Below, one piece after another: positions 36,585 through 47,845 of a DNA stretch of 64,000 bases. A program made the translations under genes and the position numbers. Position 1 is the first letter of the stretch; each line of letters begins with the position of its first letter. The notes below the pieces were generated by a model. The model did no database searches, was not told where the DNA came from, and saw nothing but the letters and a program-made list of their open reading frames with translations. The DNA comes from Nageia nagi (Eukaryota > Pinophyta): positions 183,334,001 through 183,398,000 of the forward strand of contig JBITNC010000001.1 of assembly GCA_050084985.1 (NCBI GenBank). The letters are read 5' to 3'.

Positions 36585-38007
36585 TGTAACAACCCATCCA
36601 ATTGCATTTATTAAGACTTGAAAACCATTAGGAATTTGAATGTGATTATGATTATTTATGTTATGAGCTAAGTAATTATGCATGGATATATGTATTATTT
36701 ATGTCGATTTGATGTTGGATTTGAGATTTTATGACACAGGTTACAAGTTGACTCAAGATGGGAAGTCAAGTTAGAGATCTAAGGACCAAGGATGAGTCAA
36801 TTACGAGAACATATTGGTAAGAATGAGGAAATGATTAGTGTTGATTCACTGATAGCTAACAAAAGATCTTCATAGATCATATAATTATACATCAAAATTA
36901 TTATGCATAATACTTTATTTTGATGATATGTATGTATGTGTGTACACTAACAAATCTACCTTGAAGGATGAGTGGTCTCTGCAGGTAAATATGTGTTTAA
37001 AAATAAGACATACATTTTGGAACTTGCACAATAAATAAATTGACTAGTTGTAAGGAATATTCTAATTATTTGAATTAAAATTTTAACCAAAGAATATTAG
37101 TGGAATTGGGTAAAAATAAAAATTTAGAGTTAGAAGAATTATTTGTCTCTTATTGATGGTTGCAAGGTTATTTTGGCACCTTGCAAAAATAATTGAGAAA
37201 ACCATCCCACACAATTTGTTCTCTTTTGTTAGGTGTGAAATGATTTATAAAAGATCTTTGGTTTCCTTATGGAAGGTGTGCAATTATTTTTGGATGGCAT
37301 AAGGACTTGCAAACAAGTTATCCAAACCCTCTCACAAAAAAATAAAATCCCTACACCTTATGTATAAAGTAGGATAAATAGTATTTATTTTAGATGGATT
37401 ATACTACCCTTAGTCTATAAATAAATGAAAAAAATTTAGGATATGGGCATCATATTATTTTTCTCTCTCTCTCTCTTTCCAAAATCTTGGTCTAGAGTCC
37501 GATGGAGGAGGAAGCATTTTCTCAAAGTCCAAGTGTTTTTCTTTTATTTTAATTTCTAGTGCTAAAATGATTAGTTAATACCTTGAGGGTTTATTGATAA
37601 TTTTTGATGTATTTGAAGGGTAGATAGCTTATTCTAGAGCTTTGTGATATTATTTAAGAGTTCTTAACTATTAATACCTTACATAAGTATTACCTTTAAA
37701 AAGTATAATGTTTGTATTTATCTCTTCTTTTTGCATGTGAGTAGGAGGTACAATTTTTTTATTTGTAATTGAAAGAGGGAAAACTATTTTATTAAATTAT
37801 TCATAGGTGTGATATTTAAAGTATAACATGGACTATATTAGTATATTTTTATCCACTTTCACCTAGCAAGAGAGGAAGGAAATTTATAAATAATTTGTAT
37901 TATTGCTTTCTAGAATCCCATGTAAAGGTTGGTACACATAAAGTATTACAAGGAAGTGTGTATTTGATCCTTGTGCCAATGTAAGAATTCATGTACCTCT
38001 TCTATCT
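36585..38007 (+). mobile_element. LTR-like insertion in the integrase
   Basis: Sequence beginning TGTAACAACCC, the usual start of plant gypsy LTRs, cuts the integrase frame. A TATAAATA box lies at 37416-37423 with a CT-rich tract right after it (37461-37477), like a LTR promoter. The end is unclear. A TCAAA at 38008 equals the five bases before the insertion (TCAAA before 36585), but the base pair before it is TA, not CA, so this border is tentative. No coding is visible. Confidence 0.5.
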
Positions 38008-39077
38008 TATCAAATAATTTCTAAACCTTTGTATGCTCCATATGGTTAGCTGAGAAACCATTTCATATACTCTTTGATGAATATCCTCTCCTCCTTACAA
38101 AATTTGCATGATGTCTTATGCTAGAAGATTACTAGTAGAGTTTGCAAAGTTTAAATCATCATTTCGAAACAACTCATAGTCCCTCTTCATAATATATGTT
38201 ATATTTATTTCCTATGATCAAAGTGTTCCATACGGTTGTGCTTTATTGAGGTTTGTAGACCCTCTACCTCATACCCATTCTATATATACTTGAGATCATA
38301 GCATTCTATGTGTTTGCATTCTTGAGCCATTATGTTCATAACCTATGATTTTAACATTGTTTGTGATTGTGCATTATAATGAGGCTTATAAATATCTATA
38401 GTGTATCAGTATATACATTAAATGAGGCATCTTCACATAAAATTTTTCATTAGAGTTGATTTTATGCATTTTCTATGATCCTTGCTTTCTATAAGATTGT
38501 ATCTCGGTAACATGCCCAATAACTAGCAACTTTTTCCTAAACATATTCATTTTGAACACATCTTGAGATCATTGCATTCTTGAAGACTACATTTCAATGA
38601 TGTATTAATCTCATAGCCCCTTTTGATGAATCCATTATGGAAAAAAGACTCACGTCAATAAGGCATTTGGTTAAAGACTTAGTGATGTGGTCTATATTTT
38701 AAAGAAGCATTATGCAAACATTTTTTGGTCCTTCCAATGCATCCATCTATATGAATATCCTATGATCATGGTATTTAGAGAGACTATGATTAGATAAGGT
38801 ATTTGTTAAATAATTTCATATCTTCTAATGTATCTATTTGTGTGTGTAATTCTGTGCACATGATGATAAGTGAGACTATGTTTTGAAGAGGCATTTGACC
38901 TAAACCACTATCAAATGTCCCATACCTAATATACGCTGAAGACACTATTTTCAAACCATTCCTAGGCCATCATTCATTAGTTACTTAGTGTTTACCTATT
39001 CTCCATGGTACCACTCCCTTAATAAATTTGTTAAAATGTATAATGCATTATTATAAAGGTTTGTATTAAATCTTCTA
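38008..39077. other. No recognisable gene; weak repeats
   Basis: Phrases like GAGACTATG.TT....A.AGG(C/T)ATTTG recur near 38655, 38780 and 38870, a diverged repeat of about 100 bp. Continuation of the integrase was not found here. Confidence 0.4.
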
Positions 39078-39534
39078 TGTAAATTCACTAATACTTAAGG
39101 GTATCATTTGATACCTTAAGTATTTAAGTGAATATGATAATGTAACTTGTCCTACACTCCATGTCATGAGCATACCTCTTAGGTAAAAGGATGTGCATGT
39201 CATGCTTTTGTACATTGGATAAAAGGGTGATCCAAGGAGGGATTTTGGCCTATAAATAGAAGGCTCCCTCTTTGTGATCATACACCAATTTATGGAGTAA
39301 AGTTATGCTATAGGATAGAAGTGTAGGAGTTGAGATTAAGAGGATTGAAAGAGAGTTGTATTTGTGATTGAAGTAAAGATCTAGTTAGTGGATGTACTCC
39401 TAGATGGAGGAACCACTTTACATCTTGAGTTACTTTGTGAGATTATCTTATTTGTGAGTTTGTTAAATGTGTATTGTGAGTTTTCAAGAGATCTTGGTTG
39501 TTGAGGAATTATATTATTAGTGTTAGTTCCTTCA
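39078..39534 (+). repeat. 5' LTR of the second copia copy
   Basis: TGTAAATTCACTAATAC to GTTAGTTCCTTCA, 457 bp. TATAAATA at 39251-39258 is followed by a CTCCCTCTTTGTG stretch. GATGGAGGAACCACTTTACAT matches the conserved block. A palindromic motif CTTAAGGGTATCA...TGATACCTTAAG occurs at 39093-39120. Confidence 0.9.
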
Positions 39535-39537
39535 AAT

Positions 39538-39549
39538 TAGTATCAGAGC
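39538..39549 (+). other. Primer binding site (tRNA-iMet)
   Basis: TAGTATCAGAGC, one G-to-A change from TGGTATCAGAGC, three bases after the LTR end. Confidence 0.8.
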
Positions 39550-42404
39550 ATCTTGGAAGCTCCTCTTCACATCCTTGGTGATTGAAGCTCTTCATCTTCA
39601 ATTTGGATGTCTTCATACTTCATCCTAATCTTCATTAGTGAGGTAAAACTATTTCAAGGTAAAACCCCCTAATTTTTATATACTAATACCTCTTTTATGT
39701 GTTGTAATGTCTCATTGTAACTATGGGTATCATGATATTGTTATGCAATTTTTTTTTAACTAACATACCTTATTGTTAGTTGCAATTCATGGGTAAAAAT
39801 TGCTTAAAATAGCAATATATTATGTAATTTTATTGCTCATACTTATATATCTTAGTGATTAGTTGCAATTTTTTATATTGTCTATTATATTGCTATATCA
39901 TTTTTTGCATATCTTTAATTTGAAAATGTTGTCTAGCATATATTTATAAAAAAAATAAATAAAAAAAAACAAACTAATATGTATATTTATTGCATCAAAA
40001 TAAAAAAGGAAATCCATTAATGAAGATGAAAACAACTTTAAATTATTTGACAATATTTTCCTTCAATTTTTCATTAATTTTTTAAATTATCATGCACAAA
40101 AAGTTAATTTCCAACATTATTACATAAGATCCTTAAGTTAACTTGCTCAAAAATAGCAAATAGAAAAATGAAAATCTATTTTTATCTTATGAGCATCGAT
40201 GTTGGTCTCATCATTGATAGTGTTGTAGATGAAAACATAGTGTAGCCCAATGATTAATGATGTCCATAGTCACTTTCTCAAGCAGCCCTCGAATGCCTGA
40301 TTTAACTTGGTCACCATGACCAACTTCACCCCCTCCTTTTTTTCTTTGCTCCTCTTGACCCTCACATGTAGTCTTCCTAAACCCTAGGCTAGAATCAATG
40401 CATGAAGTCCTTTTTTGAAAGACCAACCTCTTTCACTCGATCAATCTTCACAACTCCTTCGATTGCTAATGGTGTTGTTGAAAGAGGTGGTTCTACTCTT
40501 CACATGTCATGGCCCCTTTGTAGCCTTTTGACCTATCCATGGAACTTCTTAGTTTTCTCACCACCCTTATATGCTCACCTTACATCATGGCCTTTGCAAC
40601 CCCTTCGATTGCTAGTGGTGGTGCTAATAGAGGTGGCTCTGCTCTTCACGATTTGCTCACTACCCTTCCATACCCACCTTGCATCACATTTTTTTCCTTT
40701 CATGTTCTTCTTTAGTCCTCCTTGTTCAATTTGATAGAGCTCACACATTTTCCATCACGGCCTCCTTGCAGTGTCATGGCCCCCTTTTTCCCTTGTGTGT
40801 TCATCGATAAGTCTCTTTGTTTAGGTCAACAAAGTTCACATACTTTTCCATAGCAGTGTCATGGCCCTTATGTGGTCATCATCAAGTCTCCTTCTCACCC
40901 AAACCAATTGAGAGAAACCTTTTTTTCTTTCTCATCTTTTTCTTCGAAAGTCTCTTCCAAAGCAAGTTTATTTACCAACCCTTTTTTAATGCATTTTTTT
41001 GGTATGATAAAACTTTGTATTAAATGTCATTCCTTTCTACACACATTCCTCCAAATTTAAAGCATTGTAACGATGAGTGAACATGCCCATCATGAATTGC
41101 ATTTAAAGTTGCTTTAAAATAAATAGGAGGGAAAAATGCATTAATAAGATATTATCATTTCCTTAAATACATTTTGTTTTGAAACATGTGGTGAATTATC
41201 TAATGTTAATTTTTTTAATTGCTAAAATTTGTACCTTAAAAGGTTAAATCCTTTAAAATAAAATATTCCTTATTGAATAACATAGTGTTATGAGGGATAT
41301 ATATATATATATATATATATATTACCTTAGTCTAAAATAATTTGTAATGCAATTACAATAAAGATACTAGTAAACAAGGCATCTTAAAATCATTTTTTCA
41401 AGTAAACAAGGGGAAATTTTATGTTTATACTTAAAATAAATTTATGATGAATGGATGAATGCCTAGAATACTTTATACCTCTTTAAGCATTCTTTTTTAT
41501 GCAAAGTTAATAAACTTGTGCAAACTTGGAAATGATGCATATTGACTTAATTTGTTTCAAGTTATGGAATGATGCATACTACTTAAAATCTTAAATTATT
41601 TTTCCTTGTAAGGAATGTTGTAAAGATGTCCTTTAAGGGTTAATAAACAAAACCCATTGGACTCTTAGGTTCCAAGTTATGAATGGATGATGTTTAATAC
41701 TTTTTTACTTCATGTTTTGCATTTTGATTTATTTACTTATGTAAAAAATACAAAAATTGATATGAGCAACCCCCTAAAATAAACACATATATACATACAT
41801 TCTACAACATGACTTATTTGAGGAGCCATGAGGTGAAGATAGACAAACTAGAGCCTTTAAGTTTGACGATCCAAGTGGTGAAAAATTTGTACTTCTTAAT
41901 TGCTCCTAAGTCTTTTATTGGTCTGGACATAACTCTATTAGGTGGACAAGCATGTGTGTAGTGATACCACATGTTTGCACATCCATTCAGAGATTATCCT
42001 GATAACCTAGGAGGACAAATTGAAACTTAATCAAGATTAATAATTTGGTTGATCCAATGAATATCAAAACCTTAGAAAATAGCTAGTACTTCTCCTTATG
42101 AGAGTATATTACTGCCCAAGGGGAACTAGTTGAGGATTGGTAGGACTTGGGCTCCTCTTGTGTGGGCATCTGGGTAAAGGCCTAATTTTAAACAAGAAAA
42201 TAAGCCTCAATAATGTCACTTTACATATATGATTCTTGAGATGAGAAATGTATTTGGGTACATGGGTTATTATTTGAATTGTAAAACATTTACATTTGTG
42301 AATCAAATCAAGTTAAATGTAACATGTATTATTTACTTGATTAAAACTTAACATTTTTGTTTATTGAAAACACATGCTTATTATTTCACTTTTTTATGTA
42401 GCAA
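39550..42404 (+). other. Long non-coding leader of copia copy, with a foreign segment
   Basis: Parts 39550-40000 and 41640-42400 match 58016-58450 and 59140-59900 in the other copy. Shared blocks include ACAAAACCCATTGGAC, TGACTTATTTGAGGAGCCATGAG and CATTCAGAGATTATC. The middle, about 40170-41060, has no counterpart there. An AT microsatellite lies at 41297-41322. The shared part has many stops in all frames, so it looks like an RNA leader and not a gene. Confidence 0.7.
40170..41060. other. Segment with higher GC and local duplications inside leader
   Basis: Visible C and CpG content is higher than around it (TTCGATT, CACGATT, CATCACGG). It is internally duplicated: CTCCTTCGATTGCTA(A/G)TGGTG at about 40454 and 40601 (147 bp apart), and TTCACA(T/C)A(C)TTTTCCAT...GCAGTGTCATGGCCC at 40741 and 40836 (95 bp apart). 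Frames of 71 (minus) and 110 residues (plus) are open but show no family I recognise. Origin unknown. Confidence 0.55.
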
Positions 42405-42841
42405 ATGGAAGAATCCTTTTTACCCAAACACATTCTTGATGGTTCCAACTATGGAATTTGAGAACCTCAAATGAGAGCCGAATTGTAGGTAAGGAAGCTA
42501 TGGAAAATAGTGAATGAGAACCTTGTACCTCTTACAAATGAGAAAGCACTAAAAGTTTACAACATAAAGAATGAATTAGAAACCTTCATGATTTATCATG
42601 CAATTTTAGATGATGTGCTCTTGATAATTTTTAACCTTGCAAAAGAAGCATGGGATAAGCTTAAGCAAACTTAACTTTGATTCAAATTTTTTAAGAAGGT
42701 TTACCATTCTCTAAAAGTTATCTCAATCTCATCAAGGGGAAGATGAAAATGTGGCTATCTACTTGAACAAAATTATTGATCTAAAAATTTATTACTTGTG
42801 GGTACAATTGGATCAATGATGAGTTCATAGTCTTCATCATT
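42405..42841 (+). pseudogene. Copia Gag N-terminus (relic, cut by gap)
   Basis: Starts MEESFLPKHILDGSNYGI, the same as MEDSFPPKHILDGSNYGI at 59902 in the other copy; this is the start of UBN2-type copia Gag. It continues with KLWKIVNENLVP and, after stops, AKEAWDKLKQT. Stops replace Trp or Gln. Frameshifts follow from 42680. It runs into the gap. Confidence 0.85.
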
Positions 42842-42941
42842 NNNNNNNNNNNNNNNNNNNNNNNNNNNNNNNNNNNNNNNNNNNNNNNNNNNNNNNNNNN
42901 NNNNNNNNNNNNNNNNNNNNNNNNNNNNNNNNNNNNNNNNN
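42842..42941. other. Assembly gap (100 N)
   Basis: Exactly 100 unknown bases inside the copia gag. Sequence on the two sides does not belong to one element. Confidence 0.98.
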
Positions 42942-43639
42942 ATCATCATAAAATGGCAATGCTAGATGGAGATTTCAAAAATTTCTTTTATACTTCTTCT
43001 TTGGATATGTAATCTCATTTCTTCAATCACACCTCCAAAGAAGGGTAAATTTAGATGCCTAAAAATGAATTATTATTATTTAAGTAATTTATTTTAAAGA
43101 ATCAAGGAATATGTATTATAAAGAGGGTAATGTAATCAATCTAATGGACCATTATGTAATATAAAAGGTGCCAAATATCAAAAGAGATACCATAAATAAT
43201 GTCAAAGGTAATGATCCCAAGAATAAAAGAGGATCAAAATGTTGCTATAAAAGAATATCAAAGGAAACATAAAGGACATTAGTCAACATCAATAGAGAAC
43301 ATACCCTATCATTTCATTCGAATTTTATGCATTTCAATTTTTATGTGTGGATCTGCATATTTCACGCCATTAGCATCATGCTTTTAGGCCATTAGCATCA
43401 TTTGTTTCTCACAATGTTTTAATGTGATTGATATATGATCTATGTTATTTCATGTGGATGCAAATCTGATGAAGGTACATTTTTTATCATGTTCATTTGA
43501 TGCCATATTCCTAATATATGCTTCAATATTATATTGTAGATAAATAGTGCATTGGTTGATTATTTATGCATTATTTGAGGTCTACATGTAGAACAAGTGA
43601 AAGGCAACAATAGTTCATGGGCTTAAGTTGGTAAAATTA
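42942..43639. other. No recognisable gene
   Basis: AT-rich. A short inverted or repeated phrase (GC)CATTAGCATCAT occurs twice at 43364-43400. Copia gag does not resume. Confidence 0.45.
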
Positions 43640-44320
43640 TGTAGGAACTTGAAGTAAAAAAATGTATAACAACAAAGAAGCTATGAAGAAATGGATGATT
43701 CCCTCTAATGGAATTTATTCCTATCTTGGAAATGGTAAAAGAATTAATCATTGAAGATATTGCATATAAGGCCATCCATTTCATGATCTATAAATTTATG
43801 GAATTGAGTCCATCCCATCACTTTTTATATAATTAGGTAAGGAAACATTGATATTCATAAGGAGAAGTGGATATTTGGTTATTTTCAAATGGTTACTTCG
43901 TAGTTGATTTCATAATTTCATTAGATAGAAATAAATATTTTGAATGGGGCCCCTATAATATTGGACCTGGATAGCTCTTCATGCAATCTTGGAAACTAAC
44001 TTTTGACCCTTAGTGGAACTCTAATATGGCTTAGTCTTTTTGGCCTTTGACTAGAATTTTAGAGACAGGATATCTTGATAATGATTGGAAAGATACTAGG
44101 TACATACATTGGAAGATCAAGGGAATATGTGAAAGAAGGATCAATCAAATACAAAAAAATTCATGTGGATATGAACTTTGAGAAATTGCTTATATTAGAA
44201 ATCAAGTTAAGAGTTAAATCAAATATATGGAGGCAATAAGTAAATTATGAATCAATCCCCTTCTGATGTAGAACTTGCCATGAGTATAGGCATATGGTAA
44301 GGAATTGTACCAAAATAATA
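43640..44320 (+). pseudogene. LINE ORF1-type protein (DUF4283 plus CCHC knuckle), relic
   Basis: Read with a few stops and shifts, the plus strand gives GEVDIWLFSNGYFVVDF, EWGPYNIGPG, LFMQSWKLTFDP and IHWKIKGICERR, then VNYESIPF-stop-CRTCHEYRHMVRNC. This is the DUF4283 domain (G.f.v.F......e.GP......l.l..W...F.P) joined to a C-x2-C-x4-H-x4-C knuckle (44267-44308), as in ORF1 proteins of plant L1-type LINEs and related domesticated genes. All four zinc ligands are intact. It probably binds RNA. No endonuclease or RT of ORF2 follows; the copy is cut or decayed. Confidence 0.78.
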
Positions 44321-44638
44321 AGATAGGAAATGTAACAATGCAAGACCACTTTGGAAAACCCCACCTAATAAAAAGGAAATAAAGCTGGATTTCACATAGT
44401 AGGAAGGATATTACCATTAAATAATAACTAAGAAAGATGATAAAACTCAAATAAATTAAGAAATGAAAACCCACCTAACATGGAATACTTCTTTTAATAA
44501 GTATGAAATACTAAAGTTAAATGACTCAATGGAAGGGTAAAAGACTTCACAAATAATGAAATAGATCCATAACAATCAAAGAATAACAAAATACTTAGGT
44601 GAAAACCTTCACACTAGAATCCCCTTGGGGATACCACA

Positions 44639-44684
44639 CTAGTTAGGTACATGTCTAGTTGTTAGGAGGTCCTAGGTTTGAATC
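44639..44684 (+). promoter_or_regulatory. tRNA-like A and B boxes (possible SINE head)
   Basis: CTAGTTAGGTAC at 44639-44650 resembles box A (TAGCtcAGttGGTA), and GGTTTGAATC at 44675-44684 is one change (C to T) from the box B consensus GGTTCGAATC. The spacing of about 35 bp is right for an internal RNA polymerase III promoter. Acceptor stem pairing is not apparent, so a tRNA-derived SINE is more likely than a tRNA gene. No clear 3' tail was found. Confidence 0.45.
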
Positions 44685-45144
44685 ACCCTATTGTTGTAGT
44701 ACTTTTCATGCATGCATGATTGATTTGAATGTAAAACAGGTAAGATTCCATTCAAAAATGCATTCTCTAACCTAATTTAAAACAAATTTACCATAGAGGG
44801 TATAAATACCCATAACATCCTACAAGTGAATAAAATGATAATACAGGGAAGGAAGGCCAATATATGCAAGAGTTTCAAGCACTATATCAAAAAATAGGGA
44901 CACCTATATATCTAGAGAATGATAAGGAAGGATCCATAGTAGTATACATGTGAGAGAAACCACTAAACCAAAAATGGATTTTAGAGGCAATTTTATTTCA
45001 CCCCTAAATCACTTTAGTGATTGTGATATGCTCTCGCCATCTATGAGGTCCTCACTAAAATTTGGATCCCTATAATGATAATTTATAACCATGCTCATAG
45101 GAAAACCTCTCTCTTAGATATAAATTTACTTATAAACCCACCTG

Positions 45145-45325
45145 AATAATACCTTTAGGGGTAATTTTAAAATACCCCTAAAAACCCTAAGAAGGTCATT
45201 TTAAATTGGACCTAAAAATACTATGAGGATAATTTAAAATTTTCCCTTGAAGCCCTAATAGGGCAATTTTAAACCTCCCCTAAAAACCCTAAGTAGGAAG
45301 TTAAAAATTGCCCTAAAAAATCCTA
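45145..45325. repeat. 33-34 bp tandem repeat, about 5 copies
   Basis: Units of the type AAAAACCCTAAGAAGG(C/T)AATTTTAAA.T..CCCT start at about 45181, 45215, 45249, 45282 and 45315. The CCCTAAA inside is not telomeric; it occurs once per 34 bp unit. Confidence 0.75.
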
Positions 45326-46688
45326 CTATTTTAAAAAATAATATAAAAAACCTTTGTCACAATTATATAGGTCCTCTGTACATGCTTCATAATATTTATA
45401 ACATCATAGAATCCTAAGCATATGGATATTAAGAATACCCTCATTATACCCATACATAAATCTATTGTGATTTTAGATACACCAAGACTTTTTCATGAAT
45501 TATATAATAAAAATATAACTTTAAAAGCTTTATAGAGGAGAATTTTCACTTCTGTTACTAAATAATTCTAAATGTCAAATTTGGATAATAATTTTAGTAG
45601 TTAAATATAAAAAACATGGTCTAATTCCATCCAAAATGTTCTTGGTATTTTTATCCATAGATAGTGTGAAATCTACATCAACCTATAAAGAAGTTACTAC
45701 ATAAAATTTGATCCCAAATAGTTGATGCAAAATAGGCACAAGATAATATAATGATTCCAAATAAAATAACAACACAAAATGATAAAGGCAAGAGAAAAGT
45801 ACAATTAAGAGTTTCTCTACTCTCTTTGTACCAAATAACTAGGTTACTTGTAAGGCCTTTTCTAAAATTTATTGTTCATCAAGTGTTTTCTATTTCCTTC
45901 AAGTATTTTTCCTTTCATCTTTGCAATTATTTCACCTCCCTTGTTATCTCTTCAATCTACAATTGTATAGGATTCATGAAAAATAGTTTAATACCATGAT
46001 TTTATAGCATTAAAAAGAAGGCTTTCACAAATACCTCATCAATATACCTAATAACTTATATTCACTTGGCAATATCATGCCAATAATCAATTACAATATT
46101 GTCTAAATATTTAATAATAATACTTAAAAAAATGAGATGAAACATAATTTCCTTTCTACCTAAAAGCATGTACAATGTCATTTTTCAACATAATGTACAT
46201 TACCAAGAAGGTTAACAATGCATCTATAATGATCCATCCCAAAATAATGCAATAATAACCACTCATGATATTAACTTATCTACATCTCTCATCCATCAGA
46301 CCTACATGGTTGCATTGAAGTAGAATACATATAAAGGTTAGAGTGTGCTCACATAATATATAAGAATCAAATCATACTATCAATACTGTACATATAATAG
46401 AATTCATTTTTGAACTAATATAATACCATTCAAATAAATAAAAATCAATTTTAGGAAAAAACCATGAAGAAGGAAATGTTGTCATATGAATTCAAGTGAA
46501 TGTATGCAAAGATATAATTAATGAATTAGATATTGTTTTCAACATATTATAAATCAAATTTTCTTCTAATTATTTTTTCCATAATTATTAAATACATTCA
46601 TCAAAAAATAAATAAATCGATATTAAATGTAATGTAATGAATAGTAACATAATAAAATATAGGAGGAATAATTTGTTTGAATACTAAC
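45326..46688. other. No recognisable gene
   Basis: AT-rich. One frame at 45751-45999 (plus, 82 residues) without motif. Nothing else seen. Confidence 0.45.
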
Positions 46689-46908
46689 AAGGTTCATAGC
46701 CTACGTAAGAAGTCATTACACATCCATACAATAGGATAGTTTAATTATCACAATTTCACAAATGGATATAAACACTTGGCATTTGTTAGATATAAACAAG
46801 GTTCATAGCCTAAGCAAGGAGTCATTACTCATCCATACAAAAGGATAGTTTAATTATCACAATTTCACTAATTGATACAAATTTTTATTTATTTATTTAG
46901 ACATTGGT
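46689..46908. repeat. 110-bp tandem duplication
   Basis: AACAAGGTTCATAGCCTA begins at about 46687 and again at 46797, both followed by AGTCATTAC and AGGATAGTTTAATTATCACA. The two copies are very similar, so the duplication is younger than most repeats in the window. Confidence 0.85.
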
Positions 46909-46909
46909 A

Positions 46910-47275
46910 TAAAAAAAACTTGGTATTTATTAGATGAATGTATTGACATTTTTCTTTACAAACATATATAAATACTTGGAGTTTTTAATTGTGACATTTA
47001 TTTTTTTTTTACACAATCACACAAACACCAGTTTATTAGATGGATGTATTTTTTTTTGCTTTACACATTCATATAAACACTTGAAGTTTATTAGATGGAT
47101 GTATTGGCATTTTTCTTTACAAACATATATAAAGACTTGGAGTTTTTAGTTGTGGCATTTTTTAATTTTATTTTACATAGTCATATAAACACTAGTTGTT
47201 TATTAGATGGATGTATTTTATTTTTGCTTTACACATTCATATAAACACTTGGAGTTTATTAGATGGATGTATTAA
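46910..47275. repeat. 55-bp repeat with three-unit higher-order structure
   Basis: TTATTAGATG(G/A)ATGTATT starts at 46927, 47033, 47088, 47200 and 47256. In the wider gaps a variant unit beginning TTTTTA(A/G)TTGTG(A/G)CATTT stands at about 46983 and 47147. So 55-bp monomers are ordered in groups of three with a repeat length near 161-168 bp, seen for a little over two rounds. A 71-residue frame over 46934-47149 is only repeat translation. Confidence 0.8.
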
Positions 47276-47659
47276 TTGAAAATTTGAACCCAACAAGTAC
47301 CATAATTACATATGAACACCATGTAAAAGTATCCCAAGTAACAACAAAGATCCATTTATATAAAGTTTCTAACATTAATACCTACATTTGAAAGGGATTC
47401 TCTTTGGTTCCTACTGCAATACTAGAATGAATGCTTCCACCAAGGATAAGAAATATATGGAACATCAGATTTATGGTGTCATTAGAAGGATAAGAAATAT
47501 AGTAATCCTATGCATATTATTATTTAGCATAAGACTATTCTTGAAAAATATTGAGATGCTTATGGGTAGGTTACAATTTGTTAAGTCTAATCATTTTAAT
47601 TGACTTAGCATCTTTTGTACCTTCTATTCTTAACATGGCCTTAATATGAAAATGGAGTA

Positions 47660-47845
47660 AATTCTAGATACTTAACCATTACAATGCTTTCTATGAGGTA
47701 TAATAATCTAGTTTGAGGTCTAGATGAGAATCACATTTAAAATATGCATCAAATTATAGATACTTACAATTATAATGCTCTAAATAGAGTATAATAATCT
47801 GATTTGGATGGGAATTACCTTTAAATTATACATCATCTTTTGATT
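47660..47845. repeat. Tandem duplication of about 90 bp
   Basis: TAGATACTTA, then ACAAT(G)CT and GTATAATAATCT, then GA(G)AATCAC(A)TTTAAA occur at about 47668 and again at 47756. Confidence 0.65.

Larger units (their letters stand above)
39078..42841 (+). mobile_element. Copia element, 5' half (LTR, leader, gag) ending at gap
   Basis: Same family as 18783-22081 and 57594-64000. It has the LTR (39078-39534), primer site, a leader about 0.97 kb longer than in the other copy, and the start of gag at 42405. Everything after the gap at 42842 is unrelated, so protease, integrase, RT and the 3' LTR are missing or unassembled. Confidence 0.85.

Noticed and set aside
40402-40734. 110-residue plus frame rich in Pro, Ser, Leu
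   Set aside because: Spans a local duplication and has an equally open opposite frame; kept only as part of the unusual segment.
44639-44710. True tRNA gene
   Set aside because: A and B boxes fit, but I could not see acceptor and anticodon stems that pair.
45175-45300. CCCTAAA motifs, possible interstitial telomere
   Set aside because: Occur once per 34-bp unit and are not in tandem TTTAGGG arrays.
46934-47149. 71-residue frame rich in Phe
   Set aside because: Translation of the 55-bp repeat; neighbouring units shift the frame.
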